DNA from: Biomphalaria glabrata
Lineage: Eukaryota > Mollusca > Gastropoda > Planorbidae
NCBI RefSeq assembly: GCF_947242115.1
Contig: NC_074721.1
Location: forward strand, 38,266,254-38,330,253
Length of the DNA: 64,000 bases
Direction of reading: 5' to 3'
Shown here one piece after another: positions 21,651 through 32,053 of the stretch (position 1 is the stretch's first letter; each line of letters starts with the position of its first letter). The position numbers and the translations under genes are program-made. The notes under the pieces were generated by a model that worked only from the letters and a program-made list of their open reading frames with translations, did no database searches and was not told the origin of the DNA.

Positions 21651-24600
21651 GGTTGGGGTGGGGCTTCATGGGCTCAGCAAACACAACTCTGTTCAAGTCA
21701 GGTTTCAAACTCTAGCCCACTTGATAGGTCAAGCTGCCTCACATCCCTTCCTTCAAATTTTGTATGGAATATGTTTTATCTTAGTGGCATGTACACTTGT
21801 CAAAAAACAAATTTCTTCAAGGAACTTTCTTGACAGTACCTATTTTATTCAAAATCCATTAGTTAATATGGCCTATTAATCTTTTTAAGATATTTCTGTT
21901 TTTTTTTTTAAACAATTTTTTAGAATTATTTTATAGCTTTAGTAAAGTACTCCTTTCAGACCTTGGTATCTATAGGGCAGATGATGTAAAGGTCTTATGT
22001 TTGTTATAGCTTAAGTAAAGTACTACCTTTCAGAAATGCGATCTATAGAGTAGAAGATGTAAATTTCAGCATTTTCTAAATTCTTTAATTTATTCTATAA
22101 AAACATTTCTGTTTAGGTTTAATTTAATTATCCGTTTTAATTTGAAAATTGAGCTCAGGCATACGTGTTTAAATAGTGTCTTAAACATGATTTTTGTATT
22201 GTTTTAGTGGAACAGATAACATTACCAGATTATGCCCAAGTTCTGGCTGTGGAGACTTTTTTACACATGTGTGGACTTAAATTCAGGGTGGAGCAAAGAA
22301 CTAATGCAGAAGAAATGTCTCCTTCTGGTAAGTTGGACAAATGTCTCTCTAGTGTATTGACTTTTTAGGAAATTTATCGAAAATGTTTTGATATTGTATT
22401 GTCTCAAAATCATATTAAGAGACTTTTTTATTTCTTGATATTCTGATAACTTAGTTTTCGTTAAGTCTAAACCTTCTGTTTGTGTGGGAATAAATGTACA
22501 ATTTTTGTTCAATACATATTTCAGGAAAAGTTCCATTCATTCAAGTTGGTCCATATCTTGTGTCAGAGTTTGAACCAGTGGTGGGCTTTGTCAATACAAA
22601 AGTAAGTGCATTCTATTTTGGATTTTATTAGCAATAAAAGTTGCTTTGTATTCAAAAATTATATGAGATCCTACTCAATTTTAGATGTACACCAATCAAA
22701 GTTTAATATAATTGTATAAATATTTAAAAAATGTTCAGATTAAGATTTTTATTTCTTAGGTAAAGAAAAAGGTAAAAATTGCATTATTATATGCTCATTA
22801 AAAATAATTACACAATTAACCTGGACGTCTATGCTTCAAATCTTTTCTTAAAGTAAGACAGAATGAATCTATGTTTAACTTTGTACTGAACTAATAATGC
22901 CATTTCAACATTAATGATCGGGGGGGGGGGGATATAATTTGGAACCTGAAAGAGAAAGGTTATTTAAAAGTAAAGTATATCCCTTTCAGACCTTTTGATC
23001 TATAGGGCAGATGATGTAAGGGTCATCTGTTTCTATCGCTGATGGTTAACGAGGGTGTCATATGGCCAGCACAACACCGAACCACTTTACTTACTCTAAT
23101 TAATGTAGTTACTTATTAGATTTGGGTGGACTCAGGGACTCAATGAAATTAAAATCTGGGAACCCCCTTGGTTAAAAATCCAAGTACTTTAACACTTGGC
23201 CACCATGACCCTTGACCTTTGAGGGGATCCCAAAAATTTAGCTTAGTTGAGGTCTTAGAAATTACATATGAACTCATGCCTATCTGTTTATACAGTTGTA
23301 TTGCTGTTTTTTTTTGTTGTTTTTTTTTTTCAATTTTTTATTATTAAAAAAATAGTTCCCCTTTCAGACTTTGTGATCTATAGGGCAGATGATGTAAAAG
23401 TTTTCTGTTTCTGTGGCCCTCATTTAACAAGGGTGTCATGTTGCCAGCACAATGACCAACTGTCTTTACTTTTCCTCAAATAATATCAAGTTCTCATTAG
23501 AGCTGTTTTCACCAGGATTCAAACCCAGCATCTCCAGTTGAGAAGCCAAGCACTTTATAGCTCAGCCACTGCACCTCATTCTTTATTAATGTAATTTTAA
23601 ATTATTTTTCTCTCCAAGAAATTAACAATAACTAACAACTTAAATTATTGTAACCAGGGTTTCACATTGACCAAAAACATGAGTGAAACAGATAGATCTG
23701 AGATGAGAGCTTACATGTCAATGATTGATAGCATCATGGGTAACGCAGAGGTACAAAAATTTTTTTTTTTCTATAGATAATGCATGGTAGAATAAAAAGC
23801 TTGCTCGGTATTTTTATTTATTTTATTGTGAATGTACTTCTTATCTGTCACAAATTATATAAACTAATAGAAAGTTGCCTGAAAAATACTTTTAAAAGGT
23901 AGTCAATTTTTTTTTTATCAACAATGTTATTCATGTTTATATTTTTTTAAACTGAGACACTGGTGTCAGAAACTTACAGTGGCTGATTGAATAAAAAAAT
24001 GTATTAGATCTCAGGGAAATAAAGGATCTCAACAGCTAGTCTCAATATCCTTCTACAACTAATGTGTTATTACTGTAACATTTTTATATAAATGTCATAT
24101 TCATTGTCTTTGTTACCTATTTCATTACAATCTTGGAAAACAAATGATGAGGTAAAACATTATATCCAAATGGGTTATATTTCCAATATTTATTAAGCAT
24201 ATTCTATACCAATGTTATTTCTCAAAAAACATAAATAATCTTCCCTATTGGTCTATCATAAAATTGCCTGTTTTTACAAGAGGGCAAGAAGCAAGTCATA
24301 TTGTTGTTTTATTTTAAATATCTTCCACCTCCGATGCTTAAACAGGATTTTAAAAATAAGGTGGCAAAATCAGGGTGCCAGGACATCTACGCTGTTATCA
24401 GCAGTAAACGCCTTGTCTGGCTTGAACATGTTCACAGAATGCAGCATGGTTGACTTGCACAAGAGATTCTGTATGGTGATCTAATAAAAGGCAGAAAAGC
24501 CACTGGTCACCCAATTCTAAGGTATACCAATATATACAAAAGGTACATAAAACTCTTCCGATTTTACACCAACGATTGGAAAAATGAGGCACTGGATAGA

Positions 24601-27600
24601 TTCAGATGGAGAGTAAGCATAAAACAAGGTTCCTAGATTGTAGATGGCGTTGTTTGTTTGTTTTACATGTTTCGGATGTTCCTTTGGAGATAATTTACAG
24701 TCCAGTGCCCAAACTGCATGACCAAGCACCAGAAGTAATAAGAAGAATAAAATTGCTACAGTATCTGGTGATTATAGATGCTCAACCTGTGACCAGAGTT
24801 GTGTATCAAGGATTGGCCTTTTTAGTCACATGAGAAGTTGCAAAGGGAAAAGACCGTCTCTCAGACATAAAATACCACAGAGTCATGTTACATCTCGGCT
24901 TACTTACAAAACATGTGGGGAGTGTAGTCATTCTATGTGTGGGGAGTGTAGTCATTCTATGTGTGGGGAGTGTAGTCATTCTATATGTGTGAGGAGTGTA
25001 GTCATTCTATGTGTGGGGAGTGTAGTCATTCTATGTGTGTGAGGAGTGTAGTCATTCTATATGTGTGGGGTGTGTAGTAAGTCTATATGTGTGGGGAGCA
25101 TAATAAGTCTATATGTGTGGGGAGCATAGTAAGTCTATATGTGTGGGGAGTGTAGTCATTCTATGTGTGGGGAGTGTAGTCATTCTTTATGTGTGAGGAG
25201 TGTAGTCATTCTATGTGTGGGGAGTGTAGTCATTCTATACGTGTGGGGTGTGTAGTAAGTCTATATGTGTGTGGAGCATAGTAAGTATATGTGTGAGGAG
25301 TGTAGTCATTCTATGTGTGGGGAGTGTAGTCATTCTATATGTGTGAGGAGTGTAGTCATTCTATGTGTGGGGAGTGTAGTCATTCTATATGTGTGAGGAG
25401 TGTAGTCATTCTATGTGTGGGGAGTGTAGTCATTCTATGTGTGGGGAGTGTAGTCATTCTATGTGTGGGGAGTGTAGTCATTCTATATGTGTGAGGAGTG
25501 TAGTCATTCTATGTGTGGGGAGTGTAGTCATTCTATGTGTGGGGAGTGTAGTCATTCTATGTGTGGGGAGTGTAGTCATTCTATATGTGTGAGGAGTGTA
25601 GTCATTCTATACATGTGGGGTGTGTAGTAAGTCTATATGTGTGGGGAGCGTAATAAATCTATATGTGTGGGGAGCGTAATAAATCTATATGTGTGGGGAG
25701 CATAGTAAGTCTATATGTGTGGTGAGTGTAGTCATTCTATACATGTTGGGAGTGTAGTCATTCTATATGTGTGGGGAGTGTAGTCATTCTATACGTGTGG
25801 GGAAGAGTAGTAATTCTATACTTTTTCTTTTTTATGTTTCAGTTGTACATGGCATGGCTGAATCCTGACATAGCTAGTGAGGTAAATTAAAATTATCTTT
25901 TAGAATCGTTTTATTATTAAACTTAGCCATGTTTTTTTTTTTATTTGTACTATGTACTGTGACATTTGTAACATTTATTTTACCTAAGTGAAAAGGAAGG
26001 GGGGTACATTATTAATTGTGTTCACAGCTGTGTACTAGATAACTTAAATCTCTGAAGGTTTTTTAGACAGGAAAAAGATAATTTAATAATTGGGATAGTA
26101 AAGCGTTGTTCCAAATAATGGTACTGTCTCTTGTCTTTTGGTTCATTGGGGCCCAACAACTCTTCTGAAAACTACTTCTCCCATTTCCATTGTTTTCTGT
26201 CATCTTTAAGCTGTTACCCCAAGAGATTATTTTCTATACTTGTTCATGGCTTTGTGCCATGCAGGAAGATCTTTGCAATTGGTGGGGATTTTTCAATATG
26301 GCTCTCAAATCTAAGTTCACATTTTTAAACAATATCTGCCATATATTTTCTCTGTTACCCCAAGAGATTATTTTCTATAATGTTGTCTTCCTAGTATATC
26401 TTTTACTTGTTCATGGCTTTTGTGCCATGCAGGAAGATCTTTACAATTGGTGGGGATTTTTCAATATGGCTTTCAAATCTAAGTTCACATTTTTAAACAA
26501 TGATCTGTCATATATTTTCTTATGTGTTAGAAGAGGGCTTGTCTGGCTTGGACATGTTCACAGAATGCTGCATGGGGGATTCCTACTTCCTGGTAGTTTC
26601 CTAAAGCATTTTAATTCTGTATATTAAACATCTCTTTCCAACTTAGCTGTTAAAATTTCATATTTTCTGAAATGTATGTTAGAAAATAAAATTTTATAAT
26701 TTAAGTATGGTATTTGGTCTTTCTTGTGTTAAATTAGGTCACAAAGCCACGCTATGGATGTTCATATCCTTGGCCTTTAAATTGGGTTTTGCCTTGGCGT
26801 AAGCAAAGGGAAGTCAAAGCTAAGTTGAAAGCCAATGACTGGGCGTATAAATCAATCGAAGAGGTAAGCAGCCGTCAATTTTGTTAGTTCTCATCTGACT
26901 TTAACAGATCTGAACATTTAATGTTTATCACTGTTGTCTGTAGCATAGGTTTTTTCTGTCTGTTGTTTGTAGCTTATGAGTTTCTGTCTCTTGATTGTAA
27001 AATAGGTTTTTCTCTCTGTTTCTGTCTTTTCTTCATATTTCTCTCTGTTTCTGTCTTTGTATTTCTCTCTGTTTCTGTCTTTGTATTTCTCTCTGTTTCT
27101 GTCTTTGTATTTCTTTCTGTTTCTGTCTTTGTATTTCTCTCTGTTTCTGTCTTTGTATTTCTCTCTGTTTCTGTCTTTGTATTTCTTTCTGTTTCTATCT
27201 TTGTATTTCTCTCTGTTGCTTTTGACAGGTTTGTGAAGAAGTTAAGATCTGCTGTCTTGCCCTTTCCGAGCGCTTAGAGAAAAAGTCTTTCTTTTTTGGT
27301 GACAGGTTGGTCAAAAGCATTTAATCATAGCACTTAATAGTTCATATTTAGCCAGTTTTATTTCAAATTTCCTAACCATTTCATTTGATCTCATCAAAGT
27401 CAATTATCCAAAAATAATTTTAAAAGGGTTTAAGAGCAGTCGTTGATTTCAAGACCTTGTTTTAGGGGGTTACCGATTAAATGTTAAAATTAATATTCAG
27501 CCAAGCAACAAAGAGTAGTCAATGTCTTACCCTACATACCTAGAAAAATGTATCCCAATCTTAAATTGAATAGCACATACAAATTTGAAACTTGTAAAAG

Positions 27601-28453
27601 CAATTTGGCATACCATATAATTGAATGAATTTTGTCAATCAATAGAAAAAAAAAAGTTGGACAATAGTGACTTACTATCTTCCCTCTAAACTATTCTCCA
27701 ACATTTTTTTTTTTCATCTTCATAGTTGTAACACTAAGTACTGGTTTAATTTAAAGCTACAGAAGCATGGATGAGTATTTTTACTTTCACTATAAACCAG
27801 AGCTAATTGAATAGTTTAAATTACTTCTATTTAATTAGTTACCATTTAAGATAAAAACACTAGGCTTTTACGTCTTAACGAAGTCCGGTGACTGGGTGGT
27901 AAAGTGCTTGTGCTTCTGAACCAAGGGGTCAGAGTTCAAATCCTGGTAACGACTGGGATTATTAATTTCAAAATTTTTAGGTACCCAACATTAGCATGGG
28001 AAAAGTAAAGGAGGTTGGTCGTTGTGCTGGCCACATGACACCCTTGTTAATTGTAGGCCACAGAAACTTTTACATCATCTGCCTCTGTAGATCGCAAGTT
28101 CTGAAAGGGGAGCTTTTACTATCTACACCCAAACATAAAAATTACTTGCAACTCTTTAATTTAAATATTCTTTAGGGTAAATGTTTGCATTTTTAATTAC
28201 TAGAATAAATCTAATTTGAATGATTTGCATGTAGTAATTAGAACAGGATTCTTTTGTACATATAAAATATTTTTAAAATCTGTCTTGTAGCCCAACAGAG
28301 TTGGATGCCATGGTGTTTGGTCATCTATTCACCATCCTGACCACAATACTTCCTGGAGGTCACTTCACATCAGTCGTAAAAGAGTTCTCTAACCTGGCTC
28401 AGTTCTGTACACGCATCGAAGATAAATATTTCAAGCTAGGTTTTGAACAGTAG
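18712..28453 (+). CDS. MTX2: Metaxin-2, complete nine-exon gene
   Basis: Metaxin-2 is an outer mitochondrial membrane protein that partners metaxin-1 in protein import and beta-barrel assembly. Coding exons: 18712-18751, 21161-21208, 22208-22327, 22525-22601, 23658-23750, 25843-25881, 26738-26863, 27229-27305 and 28291-28453 (stop TAG). All have AG/GT borders, phases match, and the total is 783 bp, giving 260 residues against 263 in human. Recognisable stretches are MSLVEYAL at the start (human begins MSLV), [43 protein letters not shown], and [18 protein letters not shown] in the last exon. The N-terminal half is the thioredoxin/GST-N-like metaxin domain and the C-terminal half the GST-C-like domain. 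The first exon has only 13 codons and was placed by its MSLV start and exact phase fit. Introns hold SINEs, LINE pieces and two minisatellites. The neighbour FAIM is convergent. Identity is from remembered family sequence, not a search. Confidence 0.96.
18752..20449. other. Metaxin-2 intron 1, cryptically simple AGATCT/TCTAGA-rich DNA
   Basis: From about 19080 to 20360 AGATCTAG-type words recur many times. 18850-19080 is rich in gtaactcact-like words. No open frame. Confidence 0.5.
20104..20162. repeat. AT microsatellite
   Basis: About 29 AT units in metaxin-2 intron 1. A shorter AT run lies at 51917-51947. Confidence 0.95.
20450..20690 (+). repeat. Short LINE tail piece and dispersed repeat starting tatatagtgctgttaac
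   Basis: 20455-20510 resembles the antisense LINE phrase tctgccaagtcattggtttt. 20517-20690 shares order with 34440-34830 (tatatagctcagttaacaaa, then ttgaacaaatagttctta). The class of the second repeat is unknown. Confidence 0.45.
20800..21085 (-). mobile_element. LINE reverse-transcriptase fragment with YADD motif, in metaxin-2 intron 1
   Basis: The minus strand encodes [10 protein letters not shown], then [11 protein letters not shown] and [13 protein letters not shown], the catalytic YADD region of CR1/L2/jockey-like reverse transcriptases. At least two frame changes break it. Confidence 0.75.
21938..22070 (-). mobile_element. SINE-1 tail, two partial copies
   Basis: Two adjoining antisense tails: ctcctttcagaccttggtat, then, about 80 bases on, a diverged repeat of the same phrase. 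They lie in metaxin-2 intron 2. Confidence 0.55.
22970..23215 (-). mobile_element. SINE-1
   Basis: Antisense copy with tail, body and degraded tRNA head (cacttggccaccatgaccct). It lies in metaxin-2 intron 4. Confidence 0.8.
23353..23580 (-). mobile_element. SINE-1
   Basis: Antisense copy lacking part of the mid-body; B box as ccaggattcaaacc. It ends 78 bases before metaxin-2 exon 5. Confidence 0.8.
24340..24885 (+). mobile_element. LINE 3' end split by a SINE fragment, in a metaxin-2 intron
   Basis: 24360-24625 reads [14 protein letters not shown], then [16 protein letters not shown] and [14 protein letters not shown]. After a SINE-2 piece (24650-24726) the coding resumes as [20 protein letters not shown], the C-terminal zinc-finger-like motif. 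Order and spacing show one LINE end broken by the insertion, with further stops. Confidence 0.7.
24650..24726 (-). mobile_element. SINE-2 fragment inside a LINE
   Basis: Carries tail and head but not the middle (tttacatgtttcggatgttc, then gcatgaccaagca). It interrupts the LINE end at 24340-24885. Confidence 0.6.
24905..25830 (+). repeat. Minisatellite, about 24-30 bp units, in metaxin-2 intron 5
   Basis: Over 30 copies of gtgtggggagtgtagtcatt plus ctat, with variants containing gtgaggag and gtaagtctatat. It ends within 15 bases of the pyrimidine tract of metaxin-2 exon 6. Confidence 0.85.
26211..26600 (+). repeat. Imperfect tandem duplication plus LINE scrap in metaxin-2 intron 6
   Basis: ctgttaccccaagagattat begins at 26211 and again at 26352, followed in both by the phrase catgcaggaagatcttt. 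26521-26600 then reads [14 protein letters not shown], a LINE C-terminal scrap. Confidence 0.55.
27003..27217 (+). repeat. 24-bp pyrimidine-rich minisatellite touching a splice acceptor
   Basis: About eight to nine units of tttctctctgtttctgtctt plus tgta. It ends 11 bases before the acceptor AG of metaxin-2 exon 8 (27229), so it forms that intron's polypyrimidine tract. Confidence 0.85.
27884..28122 (+). mobile_element. SINE-1
   Basis: Sense copy with head ctgggtggtaaagtgcttgt and B box agttcaaatcc, in the last metaxin-2 intron. Confidence 0.8.
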
Positions 28454-28515
28454 CAAACTCCATGCTCTTGTCATCCCTTTGTGATCTGCTTGTAAAGAAT
28501 TTTAAGTTAAATGAA

Positions 28516-28521
28516 AATAAA
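28516..28521 (+). terminator. Poly(A) signal of metaxin-2
   Basis: AATAAA 63 bases after the metaxin-2 stop codon, followed by an AT-rich, T-rich stretch. It is the first canonical signal in the 3' flank. Confidence 0.7.
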
Positions 28522-29694
28522 ATTTTTACTAATTTATTGTTTACGTGATCTCAGATCAAGATCCTTTTTTCTTTGTGACAGTTGATAAGATTTATATATC
28601 TGCATTTAATACAAAAGGTACTGGATCTAGATCTGTATCTCAGTTTAGTTAAAGCTTGGGTCAATAAAAAAAACACATAACAAAAGTTAGTCTCATTTTT
28701 ACACATTCTCTTTCATATTGTTGTTACATAAATATTGGCAGTTCATTTGTTTCATTATTATACTAAAGAGGTCATCATCTTATTGACATTTAGACTAAAG
28801 ACATATTAATAATAATAGAAACAATAATCTTTATTATCCATGAGGAGATTTTCCTTACAATTGTGCATTGCACATTATATGAGAAAATGAATTATATGGA
28901 AGCGCGTGGTTAATTCACTGCTGTGTTGATAGCTTAGAATGTTATTATAACAAAATCATTTTATTTAGTAACTTTAAAGTTAGTAGAGTATTAAAGAAAA
29001 GTATTTCCTGTTGGACGTCTTGCTGGTCAGCTGATTGTGTGCTGTCTAGCGTGACATAGTCCACTCGTTCTGATTTAGCTTATACACTGAAATGTGACAA
29101 TGTTCAATAGCCCATTGCATGATGTTAAGTTCTCATTGGACTTTGTAGTTCACTAAAATCATGATCAATTTTATTTTATAAGTGAAAATTTTTTTAACTT
29201 TTATTTTTTATATTAGTGGGTCTTTTTTTTCTTTCTGAGACAGTTTGTCATCCTAAAGACCCACTGGCAGCATGTGACGACCATTTAACTAGTCTTAAAA
29301 AGTGTAATGTCTCAGGAATGTGCATTAATTATTTATAAAAATTGCCTATTTTCTAGTTACTAAATTTAGTTTGATTGCATTTTATTATATTTCTTAGCTT
29401 AGTTAGAATTAGAAGCATGAAATATAGACTTAGATTTAAACAAGATGATACAGACTTCAAATATTTCAGTAATTGAATTTGTAATGATTATAGGAATGCT
29501 CTATCTTCTTCTGGACAGCAGTCAGTGGTCAAACAAGGTCAAATTTCCTTCCTCGTTTGTCCAGCCCTACCATACAGAATGTTGGCTAAGCTTTGATGAT
29601 AAGTTTCATTAAGTTTTGAGAGTGGGGATAATTTGTCAAATAAAAAATTGTTTCATGTCCCTGTTTAACTGGATAAACTTTTCAGTTTTAAATA

Positions 29695-29890
29695 ATAATA
29701 AGTCTTGTCTTTGATTCCAAAGATTAATGATGAATGCAGTATTTCCTTTGGCCAGTCAGGCCCACCTGTGACTGACATATTTTTCCACATCCAGGGCAAG
29801 CATAACCATTGTCCGCCAGTGGTCAATTAAGATTTTCTTTTCGTCGTCTACGTCTATCCTCGGCAGAGGATTTTCTTTTGGTCTCAAATG
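29695..29890 (-). mobile_element. LINE 3' end with zinc-knuckle segment
   Basis: Close to 3860-4070 (atccagggcaagcataacca, then tgtccgccagtggtcaatta). It lies between metaxin-2 and FAIM. Confidence 0.6.
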
Positions 29891-30617
29891 TATATTAACA
29901 CTCTGATGTGGCAGTGATAACTATTTTGTATGGCAGTGGGGAACAGTAAAAAAAAAAGCATTTCTTTTCCATGACATGTGGCAGTGGTTCATTCTTGCTT
30001 GAGCTTTTTAAAATTTGTATTACATTTGGGGCCCAAACTAAAGGAATAAGCCTAATAATGCCCTTCTTTATTCCTGTACCATATTGCTTATCTTTTTAAA
30101 TGCCCCAAATAATCTATCCTTTTTGTTTCCTGAACCAAGATATCCAACATCTTTTATGGCAGTGCTGAGCAGATGAAAAATTTAGTAGATGGCAGTGACT
30201 GCTAAGATCTTAGATTTCAGGCAGCTAAATGTTAGTTAGAAGAAAGATTAATTTCTAGAAATTTTCTTACTTTTAAATTTTGAGCACTCGACAAGTGACA
30301 GAATTGAAATGTATTGAGTTGTATTGAAATAAGGAATAATTGAAATAATATGTATGAATCTTTCTTCATACCATCATTAGCAAATCGTTGTGAAAAGTTT
30401 TAACATTTGTTTCCATTGATTGACTATGTTCATATCATTTTATCTAACTTATTAAATACTTGGTGAACTTAGTGACTTATTTAGATCTGGTCTTGCAATT
30501 TATTTTCTTTTTTAATATGCTAATCATAACTGACATAGCAATTAGTTTAAGCCTCTTTGCATTTCACCACACACACACATTTATAATAACATTAATTTCT
30601 TGGGGGGGGGGGGGGGG

Positions 30618-30815
30618 GGTCAAATCCTGGAGAAGACTGGAATGTTGAATTTTGACATTTTTAGGATGCTCTCAAGTCCATCCAACTGTAATGGGTACTT
30701 GAGGAAGTAAAGGTTTATGGTGGTTGTGCTAGCCACATGATATCCTTGTTAACTATCAGCCTTTCATCATCTGACCTCATAGATGCCAAGGAGTGAAAGG
30801 GGGTTTCTTTATGGG
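30618..30815 (+). mobile_element. SINE-1, 5'-truncated
   Basis: Begins at the B box (tcaaatcc) right after a poly-G run; body and tail follow. Confidence 0.7.
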
Positions 30816-31111
30816 CTTTTGAAACACACAATGTGTTTTACAGTTATGTCTAACAATTGCCAGAAACTGAAGCACAGTATTTCATAAAAAAATCATGAAT
30901 ATTGAGATGAGTTAACATCGCAACCAAATAATTAACAGGAAATTAATGTTTAAATCAGCTTCTAATTTTATTTTTTGATGCCATAATTAACAACAAATAC
31001 TTAAAACAGATTTGAGTTCATCTTGGTCAAACAAATTGTATGTGGATGTTTGTATATATACAATGATACATATTAACATATTATAAAACTACCCTGGTAA
31101 CCTTAAAAAAA

Positions 31112-31352
31112 AGTTCAGTCTCCTTGTATGTCCTTAGGGAAAGATGATGTTCAGTTCATCTGTCTCTAGGCCAACTCTTTGAATACAATGACATCTGCTT
31201 AGACCTAAAATTATAAATATCCATCACAGTGTAGACTGGTGACCTTTGACTCAGCAGCAAAGTAGTTTAACTGTCAGAATCAGAGCCTGAACTCAAGACC
31301 AGGTCCTTTGAATCTACAGCCAAGCACTTAAATCCTGGACCACCTTGTTCCA
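31112..31352 (-). mobile_element. SINE-1, old diverged copy
   Basis: Recognisable only by order: tail, gatgatgttcagttcatctg, then a head complement (gccaagcacttaaatcctgg). Confidence 0.5.
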
Positions 31353-32053
31353 ATACACGTTACAGGATACATTAAAATATGTGACATAAAATTAGTACTT
31401 GTTTTTTTTTCTGCCAAATCTAAGATCAAAACATTATATTTTTCAAAAGATTAAGAATGATTGTAGAATATTCTGCATAAATTAATTTTTTGATAACTGT
31501 TTTTAAAAAATCAGGTTTATAGTGCACTTCTGCCACTTAAGCCTTGAATCACATGGTCTGATGATGATGTGTATGATAACATTTCTTCAGTTTTGAAGTC
31601 ATATGTCAAGTTGATAACAAAAAGCCAGATGTACATTTAACTGTGCACATTAAATAGTTAATTTAACTATTTAATCTTAAAAAAAAAAACAATGGCACAA
31701 AGAGAGCAAGCAAATCAGTGATTCACAACCAATTCATTGTTAGTGGCATTCATTTAACTGATTAGAAGTAGGTCTTAAATATAACCAAAATCTATTGTGT
31801 GAGAGGGTTCTTCACAGGGTTTCAGAAGACTCCCTGATCATAAGTTCAGTATGCTAATCATGGGACCACTGACATAAAATTATTATGAATGTATTATTGC
31901 AATTATGCACAATCTTTCACTACAGGTTCCTTACACACTATCATCTGGTGCAAGTATTTGCATTCATCTTCTATCATTGATCCAGCTAAACAGTATTTTT
32001 AACTCTCGTCATTCACAAATATTTACATGACTAAGAAACAGAGAATCATAAGG

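Larger units (their letters stand above)
28522..32053. other. Intergenic space between convergent metaxin-2 and FAIM
   Basis: Holds one LINE end and two SINE-1 copies (listed). The remainder is AT-rich with no gene-like signal. Confidence 0.5.

Noticed and set aside
24830-25592. Cysteine-rich repeat frames (GECSHSMC)
   Set aside because: Translation of the metaxin-2 intron minisatellite and an adjoining LINE end; not a protein.
24905-25830. CRISPR-like array
   Set aside because: Direct tandem units without unique spacers in a eukaryotic intron; a minisatellite.
26921-27277. A 118-codon hydrophobic repeat frame (FVFLSVSV)
   Set aside because: Translation of the pyrimidine-rich minisatellite running into metaxin-2 exon 8 in the wrong frame.
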